A stretch of 64,000 nt of DNA from Ignavibacteria bacterium (GTDB lineage Bacteria; Bacteroidota; Ignavibacteria; Kapaibacteriales; UBA4661), in contig JAAFIV010000007.1 of NCBI GenBank assembly GCA_013298775.1, positions 94,975-158,974 of the forward strand. Reading direction: 5' to 3'. Made by a program: the position numbers and the translations under genes. Under the pieces are notes generated by a model. The model worked only from the letters and a program-made list of their open reading frames with translations, made no database searches and was not told where the DNA came from. Shown piece by piece: positions 36,041 to 44,183 of this stretch; position 1 is the stretch's first letter; each line of letters begins with the position of its first letter.

Positions 36041-36249
36041 GAGGCTCTGACTTCTTCGTCAGGGTCTCACGTTCCTTGAAGTTGAATAGGACTTTTGCAA
36101 ACGGCGCAGACAGGAGCGTTACGCGCTACCTTCTGGCTCAGATTTTATGCGACTTCGGTAGTGTGGACACTCTTGTCCGCGCCATACAATCACCCTTTTG
36201 CGAAAGTCCTATTTATAGTGAGAGCCTCACGAAGAAGTGAGAGCCTCAC
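36041..36249. repeat. Family-3 palindrome (GTGAGGCTCTC) interrupted by a family-2 element
   Basis: The outer inverted arms share GAGGCTCTnACTTCTTCG and its complement. The same arms form an uninterrupted element at 51290-51410. The 127-bp family-2 element lies between the arms. Confidence 0.65.
36086..36212. mobile_element. MITE-like palindromic element, family 2, second copy
   Basis: 127 bp with 16-bp inverted ends ATAGGACTTTTGCAAA and TTTGCGAAAGTCCTAT (one mismatch). Interior GGCGCAGACAGGAGCGTTAC matches the copy at 7155-7284. No flanking duplication is visible here, consistent with insertion into another repeat followed by change. Confidence 0.75.
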
Positions 36250-36335
36250 TGCAAAACCAGTATTTGCCAGTGTTATGGCATATTGTATTGCTCCGTCTTT
36301 TTCCTTCCCGCCTCAGAGCTTCCATCCCAGATTTC

Positions 36336-38390
36336 ATGCGTATTCCCGAACATATCATTGAGCAAATTCGCCGCGAGACCGATATTATTGAGGTCATCGG
36401 CGATGTTGTTCCTTTGCGGCAGCGAGGGCGGAATTATCTGGGCTTGTGTCCATTTCACAATGAAAAAACGCCATCCTTTAATGTGCTTCCCGATAAAGGA
36501 ATTTTCAAGTGTTTTGGGTGTGGCAAAGGTGGCGATGCGATTCATTTTATCCGCGAACACCAGAAACTAAGCTACATTGAGGCGGTGCGTGTTCTTGCCG
36601 AGCGGCTTGGTATTGCGCTTCCCGATGCTGATTCCGAGCAGTCGCGCGGCGAGGCAAATCGCTACGAAGCGGCGTACAACGCTTTGAAGCTGGCAGCAAC
36701 GTTTTTTGCGAAAAATTTGTATGCGGAAATAGGCACGGAAGCTCTTGAATACGTCACGCGGCGCGGCTTCTCGGAGCAGACGCTTCAAACCTTCATGCTT
36801 GGCTATGCTCCGGAGAGTTTTACAGCAACAATGCAGGAATTACAGCATCTCGGATTTAGCGAAGAAGCTATGTTGGATGCGGGTTTGCTGGGCAAAAAAG
36901 AGGAAACAGGGCGCGTCTATGACCGCTTTCGTGGTCGCTTGATGTTTCCAATAGTAAACCCAACAGGGCGTGTTATCGGCTTCGGTGGGCGGCGAATGCG
37001 GGACGATGAGGAAGGAAAGGCTTCAGCAAAATATCTCAACTCTCCGCAATCGCTTGTGTACAACAAAAGCGAAGTGTTGTATGGTATTTTTCAAGCAAAA
37101 GATGCTCTCCGGCGGCTTGAATACGGGATTTTAGTAGAAGGCTATGCGGATTTACTGAGCGTGCATCAAGCGGGTTTTCACAATGTTGTTGCTTCAAGCG
37201 GCACCGCGCTCACGAAGGAACAGCTGAAGCTCCTTTCTCGCTTTTGCAAACGCCTCAAAATCGTGTACGATGCCGATGCTGCGGGCATTCGGGCTGCCTT
37301 GCGTGGTTTGGATTTGGCAGTAGAAGAAGGTTTCGATGTAGAAATAGTGCGCCTTCCAGAGGGCGACGACCCCGATAGCATCATTCAGCGCGACGGGGCA
37401 GAATCGTTTCAAATGCGGCTCGACCACGCGCTTTCCCTCGTGGATTTCAAAGGGGAAATTTACCGCGAACAAGGCTTGCTGACAAGTCCCGAAGGAAAAG
37501 CGGAAGCTGTGCATTCGCTCATGGAAACGATTGCGAAAGTGCCAGACCGCATCAAACGGGATTTTATGATTCAGTCGGTGTCTATGCGCTTTGGCTTACG
37601 CGTGGAGGATTTATATGCCGAACTCACGCAGCACCTTCGCAAGCAGCAACTCCGCGTCATGGATATGCGCCCGCGAGCGAAACAAGACCAAAGTGAGAGA
37701 AATCGAAAAAGCGGTGAGGCTTCGCAAGGCGCATTACATCTTGTTTCCAAGCAATCTCCCGAAAGCCCGATTCCTTCTGCTACCACAGACACAGACAATC
37801 CCACCGATGCGCCGCCATTTCTCGCCGATGAAGCGCACCGCGCACGTGGCGTAGAATATGATATTTCGCCAGAAGAACTGCTCTCAGAAGAATTATTCCC
37901 CGAAGAAGCAGAAATACTCCGCATCGCGCTTAATAACAAGGGTGCAATGGGATTTATGAAACATCGTTTGGGCTTAACAGATGAATTTTTCCTAACGGGA
38001 CTTGCTCAACGTCTCTTTATGGCAATTGACGATGCCGCTACCGTGCAACCCAACGAAACACCGCTTGAAACCATGCTTCAAGGCATTGCTGCGGGTGCGG
38101 AAGACGAGCGAAATTTTGAGGTTATCGGGCTTGCGGTGCGCAAGGAAACACCGAGCGAGAATTGGCGAACATACAACGTGAGCTTAGAAGAAGATTCCGT
38201 GCGGATTCTACGCGATTCCACGCACCGCTTGCAAATGCGTCGTTTGGATGTGGAACTTTCAACACTGCATGATACCTTACGTGCAGCACAAACACAGGGA
38301 GAAATTGACCGCGAATTTGCTGCCTTGCGCCAGATTCAAATTGCCGATACCGAAAAACGCCGCATTCTCGCGCTCATGAACACGGCATAA
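36336..38390 (+). CDS. dnaG: DNA primase
   Basis: A 684-residue primase that makes RNA primers for replication. The zinc-binding domain has C38-x2-H41 and C59-x2-C62 (LCPFHNE, CFGCGKGGD). The catalytic core has YLNSPQSLVYNKSEVLYG, and the TOPRIM fold has the acidic VEGYADL near 266 and YDADAAG near 310. The C-terminal helicase-binding part is diverged and preceded by a low-complexity linker. The start is ATG 36336 (MRIPEHIIEQIRRETDI), matching the family. Confidence 0.95.
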   Translation: MRIPEHIIEQIRRETDIIEVIGDVVPLRQRGRNYLGLCPFHNEKTPSFNVLPDKGIFKCFGCGKGGDAIHFIREHQKLSYIEAVRVLAERLGIALPDADSEQSRGEANRYEAAYNALKLAATFFAKNLYAEIGTEALEYVTRRGFSEQTLQTFMLGYAPESFTATMQELQHLGFSEEAMLDAGLLGKKEETGRVYDRFRGRLMFPIVNPTGRVIGFGGRRMRDDEEGKASAKYLNSPQSLVYNKSEVLYGIFQAKDALRRLEYGILVEGYADLLSVHQAGFHNVVASSGTALTKEQLKLLSRFCKRLKIVYDADAAGIRAALRGLDLAVEEGFDVEIVRLPEGDDPDSIIQRDGAESFQMRLDHALSLVDFKGEIYREQGLLTSPEGKAEAVHSLMETIAKVPDRIKRDFMIQSVSMRFGLRVEDLYAELTQHLRKQQLRVMDMRPRAKQDQSERNRKSGEASQGALHLVSKQSPESPIPSATTDTDNPTDAPPFLADEAHRARGVEYDISPEELLSEELFPEEAEILRIALNNKGAMGFMKHRLGLTDEFFLTGLAQRLFMAIDDAATVQPNETPLETMLQGIAAGAEDERNFEVIGLAVRKETPSENWRTYNVSLEEDSVRILRDSTHRLQMRRLDVELSTLHDTLRAAQTQGEIDREFAALRQIQIADTEKRRILALMNTA

Positions 38391-38440
38391 GTGTTAATGC
38401 TTCATACAACGCCTTGCACATGGTGCTTGGATTCAAGCCG

Positions 38441-38473
38441 TATTGGAATACTCTCGTTTCTTCTTTATTTTTG
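38441..38473 (+). promoter_or_regulatory. Possible promoter for the aquaporin gene
   Basis: TATTTTTG at 38466-38473 matches TAnnTTTG; ATTG/TTGG at 38442-38446 is a partial -33 element at 19-20 bp. Leader would be about 75 nt. Confidence 0.4.
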
Positions 38474-38554
38474 TTCCTTTTCTTGAACATCGCTTAAAAA
38501 CACGCTTTTCAGACGAAATGCGTTCTTTTCATTTTTCAATTTTGGAGTGTTTTC

Positions 38555-39238
38555 ATGAATAATGTTGCAAAGCCACTTATTGCTGAGTTTATCGGCACAT
38601 TTGCACTGATTTTTATTGGTGTATTGTCTATTGTCGCGGTGAATATCACACAAGCCCCAAATGGCTTGAATACTATCACTTCGATTGGTTTGGCGCATGG
38701 TCTGACGATAATGGTGATGGTTGCTGCGTTGGGGGCAATTTCAGGTGGGCATTTTAATCCCGCAGTTACCTCCGCGTTTATGGCGACAGGGCGCATCAAT
38801 CCTGTTGTTGGGGCAATGTACATCGCTGCCCAGCTTGCTGGTTCATTAGCCGCAGCATTACTTTTAGCGGGTTTATTTGGACAAGCACCTGTTGGTGCTG
38901 GTACGCCTGCCTTAGCACCGAATGTGAGTCCAACGACGGGCATTATTATCGAAATTATTACGACCTTCTTTTTGGTCTTGGTCATTTTTGGAACTGCCGT
39001 TGATGAACGTGCGCCGAAGTCCATCTATCCTATTGCCATTGGCTTGACAGTAGCACTGGACATCATGGCGACTGGTACCTTGACGGGTGCAGCCATGAAT
39101 CCCGCACGGGCATTCGGTCCAGCGTTTGCCTCTGGAATGTGGGCAAATCATCTGGTGTATTGGGTTGGTCCAATCATCGGTGGCGTACTTGCTGGCTTAG
39201 TGCAGAACTTTATTTTGATTGAAAAGAAATCTGCGTAA
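38555..39238 (+). CDS. Aquaporin (MIP family)
   Basis: A 227-residue six-helix channel. Both half-helix motifs are present: FNPAVT near residue 69 and MNPARAFGPA near 182, with the Arg of the selectivity filter in the second. AEFIGTFALIFIG opens the protein. Compact size and NPARxFGP favour a water channel (AqpZ-like) over a glycerol facilitator. Stands alone between dnaG and the 5-oxoprolinase genes. Confidence 0.93.
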   Translation: MNNVAKPLIAEFIGTFALIFIGVLSIVAVNITQAPNGLNTITSIGLAHGLTIMVMVAALGAISGGHFNPAVTSAFMATGRINPVVGAMYIAAQLAGSLAAALLLAGLFGQAPVGAGTPALAPNVSPTTGIIIEIITTFFLVLVIFGTAVDERAPKSIYPIAIGLTVALDIMATGTLTGAAMNPARAFGPAFASGMWANHLVYWVGPIIGGVLAGLVQNFILIEKKSA

Positions 39239-39518
39239 ATGTTTACGTCAGTATTTGTCTGCATACATTGAGTAGAATAAGGCTGTGGGCAGTGAGTGTA
39301 CGCTTGAGCAAGCACTCATAAAATATACCTAGAGAGAACCCACACAGCGTCGTGCTTGGCAACGTACCTCGTTAAAAGCATAGTGTTAAGCGCATACTGT
39401 TAAGCACATAGCCCATAGCCTTATTTGCTGGAATTACGACAATCTTTTCCTTTGAACGCCGCATCATTCCGCAAATATCATTCCGCACACACCATTCTGC
39501 GGACATCATTCTCTGGCA

Positions 39519-41534
39519 ATGTCAATACTCCACACACCGCATTATCGCTTGCTTCCTGCCGGAGAATTTGCGGTGATGATAGAATTTGCCGAAGAGATTT
39601 CTTTGGACGCGCTGCATGTTCGGCAGACACTCCAGCATAGCCTTCTGAGCGCATCAATACAAGGCTTGCAAGAAATTGTTCCTGCGTACACTACTCTTTG
39701 CCTGTATTTCGAGCCAGATGTTTTTGCCCTACATTCGGCATCAATTCTTGAACATCTCCACTCCGTGCTAGATTTGGTCGCGACGCATCATATACATCCC
39801 TCACAAGGCTCGTCTTTGCTTGCTTCACAGCTTATTGGACAGCTTGCTTCACAGCTTGCTTCACAGCAATTTCATACAATTGATATTCCGTGTTGTTTCG
39901 AGCCTGAATTCGCACCCGACCTTGCAGAGTGCGCTCATCTTCACAACATTAGTATTGATGCGCTTGTCAGGCAATGTACCTCAGCCGAATATCACGTTGC
40001 AATGATGGGCTTTTTGCCCGGATTCCCGTATTTACTGGGCTTGCCGAAGCATCTTGCTACACCCCGCAAAGCACAGCCACGAGCAAGTATTGATGCGGGT
40101 TCGGTGGGAATCGGCGGTGAGCAAGCTGGCATCTATCCGCTCCGCTCGCCGGGTGGCTGGAATATCATTGGCAGAACGGCACTTCCGCTTTTTACCCCTC
40201 ATTCCAATAGTGCCAATAGTGCCAATAGTGCCAATAGTGCTAATATTGAACGCTTTACTTTACTCCAAAGTGGAGATGTGGTGCGCTTTGTGAGTATTGC
40301 GGCGGAAGAGTTTTTTGCACAAGAACGCTTTTATTTACAAAAAAATAGTCTTCTCGTTATTTTACCTGCAAAGCCAGTATTTATCAATCATTCAAGCGAT
40401 TCGCCCCCAAAAAGTGTACAAGTTATTCAGCAAGGTTTTTCTATCACAATTCAAGACGAAGGGCGAAAGGGGATGCGAGGAGTTGGCATACCTGAAAGTG
40501 GTGCAGTAGAGCGGTTCTCGGCTGAATATGCCAATACGCTTATGGGAAATGCAAGCAATGACGCGCTGTTTGAAATACCCTTTGGCGTAGGAACGTTCTT
40601 CTTTCCCGAAGAAACGCTTTTGTCGTTATGGGGAAAGAATATCTACGCCGAAGCAGCATTCATCGGGAGTATAGAAGATTCGAGCAAAATACATGTTAGC
40701 GAATTGCATGCGAAAGAATGGTTCCCCGTTCAAGCGACGCGCCCTGTACTGATGCGAGCAGGAACGATATTGCGTTGTAAAAGCTGTCAAGGAGCAAGGA
40801 TATATGCGGCTTTTGAGGGCGGATGTGATGTTCCCCTGCATCTTCACAGCCGAAGTACCTATCTTCGTGCGCAACTTGGCGGGCTGAAGGGACGAGCCTT
40901 GCAGAAGGGTGATGTTGTGCCGCTTGGCGAGCCGTCTCCACGTACAGAGCGTATGCGCACCATGCTCAATCAACATGGGCGGCATTTTCCAAGCCATACC
41001 GAAGCCAGATTTTACGCGCCTTTTGAGGTTACTTCTTTTGAAACGACTTCTTTTGAAGATGAAACGAATCTTCGTATTCAATGCGGTGCGGAATGGGACT
41101 CTTTCGATGAGGCAAGTATTCATCGGCTTTTCACGGGGCGATTTGAGGTGTTGCCGCAATCCGACCGAATGGGCATGCGCTTGAAATACGCAGGCAATGC
41201 GCATGCACACACGCATTCAACGCCACCAGAAATGATGAATACTTCACGTGCTGTTCGCCCCAAAGAGCTGATTTCACGCGCTGTTCAGGTTGGCGCGTTG
41301 CAATCAACTCCCGACGGTACGCTCATTCTTCTTTTGGCTGATGCACAAACAACGGGCGGATATCCCGTCATTGCTCATGTTTGCTGGGCAGATATGGACG
41401 CGGCAGCGCATCTTCTCCCTGGAGAGCATTGTACTTTTTCGCTCATTTCCGAAGAAGAAGCGCGAAAAGCGTATATTGCTCAGGGAAATCGCAGAGTACA
41501 CTTGGAACAAGCATTGCAGATAAAAACTTCGTAA
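39519..41534 (+). CDS. Fused 5-oxoprolinase subunits PxpB-PxpC
   Basis: A 671-residue fusion. The N-terminal third matches PxpB/KipI (YRLLPAGEFAVMIEFAEEI, HVAMMGFLPGFPYLLGLP, GSVGIGGEQAGIYPLRSPGG). The rest matches PxpC/KipA (VIQQGFSITIQDEGRKGMRG, NTLMGNASNDALFEIP, TGGYPVIAHV). With PxpA (next gene) they form the ATP-dependent enzyme opening 5-oxoproline to glutamate. Low-complexity expansions interrupt it: an SQLASQLASQ stretch near 107-118 and four NSA triplets near 230-241 in the linker region. The stop codon TAA is contributed by a palindromic element inserted at the 3' end. Without it the frame would run two residues further. Confidence 0.92.
   Translation: MSILHTPHYRLLPAGEFAVMIEFAEEISLDALHVRQTLQHSLLSASIQGLQEIVPAYTTLCLYFEPDVFALHSASILEHLHSVLDLVATHHIHPSQGSSLLASQLIGQLASQLASQQFHTIDIPCCFEPEFAPDLAECAHLHNISIDALVRQCTSAEYHVAMMGFLPGFPYLLGLPKHLATPRKAQPRASIDAGSVGIGGEQAGIYPLRSPGGWNIIGRTALPLFTPHSNSANSANSANSANIERFTLLQSGDVVRFVSIAAEEFFAQERFYLQKNSLLVILPAKPVFINHSSDSPPKSVQVIQQGFSITIQDEGRKGMRGVGIPESGAVERFSAEYANTLMGNASNDALFEIPFGVGTFFFPEETLLSLWGKNIYAEAAFIGSIEDSSKIHVSELHAKEWFPVQATRPVLMRAGTILRCKSCQGARIYAAFEGGCDVPLHLHSRSTYLRAQLGGLKGRALQKGDVVPLGEPSPRTERMRTMLNQHGRHFPSHTEARFYAPFEVTSFETTSFEDETNLRIQCGAEWDSFDEASIHRLFTGRFEVLPQSDRMGMRLKYAGNAHAHTHSTPPEMMNTSRAVRPKELISRAVQVGALQSTPDGTLILLLADAQTTGGYPVIAHVCWADMDAAAHLLPGEHCTFSLISEEEARKAYIAQGNRRVHLEQALQIKTS
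40206..40241. repeat. Four tandem 9-bp repeats in pxpBC
   Basis: AATAGTGCC repeated four times (last copy AATAGTGCT), coding Asn-Ser-Ala each time, between conserved blocks of the PxpB part. Confidence 0.9.
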
Positions 41535-41683
41535 CTGGTCAGGTCTGTTGTCAAAAATGTCCACGAATCACACGAATTGACACGAATCAAGGACATTTTT
41601 TTTGAAAGATAATTTGTTCAAACCTCTTTATTTGTGAGGATTCGTGCGATTCGTGGATAAACTTTCAAGACCTGACCAGTTAC
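41531..41683. mobile_element. MITE-like element with 16-bp perfect inverted ends and 8-bp target duplication
   Basis: 153 bp. Ends GTAACTGGTCAGGTCT and AGACCTGACCAGTTAC are perfect inverted repeats. The interior carries CCACGAATCACACGAATT and GATTCGTGCGATTCGTGG as inner arms. AAAACTTC flanks it on both sides (41523-41530 and 41684-41691). It lies between pxpBC and pxpA and supplies the pxpBC stop codon. Confidence 0.87.
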
Positions 41684-41705
41684 AAAACTTCTTCACGATA
41701 GCACT

Positions 41706-42575
41706 ATGAATAGACACTCTTCAACGCCGATGAATTCTATGCCGCATCAAACCTCGCCTTCGGAGCAAAATGCTTCCACTCGCGCCACCATTGACCTCAA
41801 CTGCGATATGGGCGAAAGCTCTGGTGTCTATACGCTTGGCAATGATGCCGAGCTTATCAAATACGCTACGTCGGTGAATATTGCGTGCGGCTTTCATGCT
41901 GGCGATGCACGCGTTATGCGCGAAACAATTTTACTCGCAATACAGCATGGAGTAAGCATTGGTGCGCATCCTGGCTTGCCAGACAAAGAAGGATTTGGGC
42001 GGCGAGAAATGCAGCTTTCGGCGCAGGAAGTGTATGATATAACTCTGTATCAAATTTCCGCTCTCTACGGCATGACTACTGCTCTTGGTGGCACAATGAC
42101 GCACGTAAAACCACATGGAGCATTATACAACATGATGGCAAAGCCAACACAACGCGCAGAAGAACTCGCCGAAGCCTGTGTGGACGCGGTGTTTGCGCTG
42201 AATCCCGATTTAGTTTTTGTAGGATTAGCACAAAGCACGATGACCAACGCCGCACAACAACGCGGCTTACGGACTATCCACGAAGCCTTTGCTGACCGCC
42301 GCTATGAAACAGATGGCACACTCACGCCGCGCAGCAACACAAACGCCCTCCTGCACGACCACAGGGAAGCGTCAGAACAAGCAGTATCACTTGCCTTGCG
42401 CAATGAAGTGCGAACTCGCGAAGGCGTGATTGTCCCTGTTCGCGCACAAACGCTGTGTTTGCATGGCGATTCTCCTGATGCAGTTCCGTTTGCACAAGCA
42501 ATAGTGCGTACTTTGGCGGAAGCAGGGATTACAACGCGCCCTTTTGCACACATATTTGCAACAGAATTTTTGTAA
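41706..42575 (+). CDS. pxpA: 5-oxoprolinase subunit PxpA (LamB/YcsF family)
   Basis: A 289-residue LamB/YcsF protein, one of three subunits that hydrolyse 5-oxoproline. Signatures: IDLNCDMGESSGVY, NIACGFHAGDARVMRETI, GAHPGLPDKEGFGRREM, THVKPHGALYN and LCLHGDSPDAV. About 30 extra residues precede the conserved start; an internal start at IDLNCDM is not available as Met, so a Met at 41706 or 41733 is used. It follows pxpBC, from which it is separated by the inserted element. Confidence 0.94.
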   Translation: MNRHSSTPMNSMPHQTSPSEQNASTRATIDLNCDMGESSGVYTLGNDAELIKYATSVNIACGFHAGDARVMRETILLAIQHGVSIGAHPGLPDKEGFGRREMQLSAQEVYDITLYQISALYGMTTALGGTMTHVKPHGALYNMMAKPTQRAEELAEACVDAVFALNPDLVFVGLAQSTMTNAAQQRGLRTIHEAFADRRYETDGTLTPRSNTNALLHDHREASEQAVSLALRNEVRTREGVIVPVRAQTLCLHGDSPDAVPFAQAIVRTLAEAGITTRPFAHIFATEFL

Positions 42576-42594
42576 CTGACTAGGACTTGATTCG

Positions 42595-42689
42595 GGAACG
42601 CGGATTTGAGGATTCAGAGGATGGTGAGGATAAAAAATAATCAGAAAAAGTCCTCAAAATCCTTTCAGTCTGGGCTTCATCCGCGTTCC
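42595..42689. repeat. Palindromic repeat with GGAACGCGGAT ends
   Basis: GGAACGCGGAT and ATCCGCGTTCC are perfect inverted ends, with inner GAGGATTCAGAGGATGGTGA and CTCAAAATCCTTTC partly complementary. It sits between convergent pxpA and the lipoprotein gene, and could act as a weak two-way terminator. Confidence 0.65.
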
Positions 42690-42756
42690 TTGACGAAAGA
42701 CTACGCGCTTGGTATCGTGATTCACGGTTCCTTGAATGGGGAGTGTGATGAGAATC

Positions 42757-43290
42757 TCAAAAGTTCGATTCATCCCGCCAACGCCGTATCAGCCAGGGGT
42801 CGCGGGGAGTGGGGCGGGAGAGTTGCAGGTTTACACGCCCGTTCACGGTGATAACATCGTTAGCATTGAAGGTGATGGTGAGATTAAAGCCGCGTTGGAT
42901 GTCGGTTGAGAGCGAGTCGCCATTGGAAAAGACAATTTCATTCCAGACTAAATCCAGTGTTTGTGCGGTGCGGAAGAGACCATTGGTGGAAAACATTTCC
43001 TCGTCGCGTCCCCACGAAACGTCGGTGTTTCGCTCGTAGTTGCGATAGATAAACACGAAATTTGGCGCGAGAAGCTGCCCGTAGGCAAGCGTATCCTTGA
43101 AAATATACGCATAGCGAAAGTTCTGAAATACGCCATCTACCGTGCGTTGGTCGCCAAGGGAAGTACCAGAGCTTGTCAGGCTGAGGCGTGGGGCGAATGG
43201 ATTGATGCAGGAAACAGCACACACTAGCACAAGTGCGCACAGAATGAGTATTCGTGCGGTTGTACGAGATATGTGATTGGTAAGGCGCAT
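42757..43290 (-). CDS. Lipoprotein, unknown function
   Basis: A 177-residue lipoprotein from ATG 43290 (MRLTNHIS). Its signal sequence ends in the lipobox LVCAVSC. The mature part (VDGVFQNFRYAYIFKDTLAYGQLLAPNF and, at the end, RDPWLIRRWRDESNF) has the helix-then-sheet pattern of small NTF2-like folds, but this is a resemblance only. It ends beside the pxpA-side repeat. The upstream neighbour, a Uma2 gene on the same strand, lies 34 bp away. Confidence 0.7.
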   Translation of the reverse strand: MRLTNHISRTTARILILCALVLVCAVSCINPFAPRLSLTSSGTSLGDQRTVDGVFQNFRYAYIFKDTLAYGQLLAPNFVFIYRNYERNTDVSWGRDEEMFSTNGLFRTAQTLDLVWNEIVFSNGDSLSTDIQRGFNLTITFNANDVITVNGRVNLQLSRPTPRDPWLIRRWRDESNF

Positions 43291-43324
43291 GATTGCTTGG
43301 GTTTCAGAGATACGGTAAAATTTG

Positions 43325-44083
43325 TCAAATATCATCAGGACTGAAGCCTAATTCACGGAGTTTCGATGCCATGCGCTGGTTTTGCTCTTGCAAAAGCCTT
43401 GCTCGCATTTGTGCTTCTTCGCGGAGTTTTTCTTCTGCATCGGCTCGGCGAATTGCATCCATGTAGCCTTCAAAGGTTTTGCCATCGGGGCGTAGAATGG
43501 TAAGCGTGGTAGCATTCAGAAGAAATGTAATGCCAAGAAACGGACTTCTCCAGCCATTGATATTTTGTACGTGAGTGAAATGTTGTGCTAGTGTCCCATC
43601 CTCATTTCGGGCGCGAAACCAAGCGTTGAGTACATTCCGAATGGGGTCGTATTGATATAATTCCTGCACACCGTAGCGGCAGTACCACTCAGGCTTTGCA
43701 AGTGCATCGGCTATATTCTCTGTGGTATTTCCAATCACTTCAAAAACAACCTGCGGCGCGGTATTTGCCTCTCGCCATTGCTTGTAATATTTGCGTTCTG
43801 CTTTCGGACGACCTGCAACCAGCATTGCATCTGGTGTCTGAAAAATATCTGGCTGTTTCTCTACCGGATACCATCGTAGATTTCCCGCCACAAAAACATC
43901 TGTTCTTTCGGCAACCATTGCAGCAAGCGCATTTCTGAAGAAGTCTGACCATGCGGTTTGCAGAGTATTTGCTGGTGAAGGAAATGCCTCCAGTTCTGCA
44001 AAATATTGTGCATCGTCGAGGTCTTCTGAGAAAATACGCGCTCGCTCTGGCTGCAACGCCTGATAAATACTGATGTTATCCAT
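43325..44083 (-). CDS. Uma2-family protein with C-terminal coiled coil
   Basis: A 252-residue Uma2 (DUF820) protein. Core motifs: TPDAMLVAGRP and APQVVFEVIGNTTENIADALAKPEWYCRYGVQELYQYDP. The tail (RADAEEKLREEAQMRARLLQ, ending SKLRELGFSPDDI) is a short coiled coil with the same KLRxLGxxP ending as the Uma2 protein at 26 kb. The start is ATG 44083; the longer frame to 44254 would overlap the kinase gene. Function unknown. Confidence 0.83.
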   Translation of the reverse strand: MDNISIYQALQPERARIFSEDLDDAQYFAELEAFPSPANTLQTAWSDFFRNALAAMVAERTDVFVAGNLRWYPVEKQPDIFQTPDAMLVAGRPKAERKYYKQWREANTAPQVVFEVIGNTTENIADALAKPEWYCRYGVQELYQYDPIRNVLNAWFRARNEDGTLAQHFTHVQNINGWRSPFLGITFLLNATTLTILRPDGKTFEGYMDAIRRADAEEKLREEAQMRARLLQEQNQRMASKLRELGFSPDDI

Positions 44084-44183
44084 TGTCTGCGATAGTTTTG
44101 GGCGGAGGTGGGGAGTGATGTATTTACTGTTCTGGAAGAGTTTTTGGAAGAGTGGTGAGCTTCTTGAATTCTGGCACCATTCC

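Larger units (their letters stand above)
36007..36335. other. Repeat-filled gap upstream of dnaG
   Basis: Holds a nested composite: left arm GAGGCTCTGACTTCTTCG (36041 on), a family-2 element, then GTGAGAGCCTCACGAAGAAG (36218 on) as right arm. No gene. The right arm gives dnaG a false upstream in-frame extension starting at 36237. Confidence 0.6.

Noticed and set aside
39239..39518. Possible small gene or RNA between aquaporin and pxpBC
   Set aside because: About 280 bp with only short frames and imperfect short repeats (AAGCATAGTGTTAAGCGCAT-like); nothing supportable.
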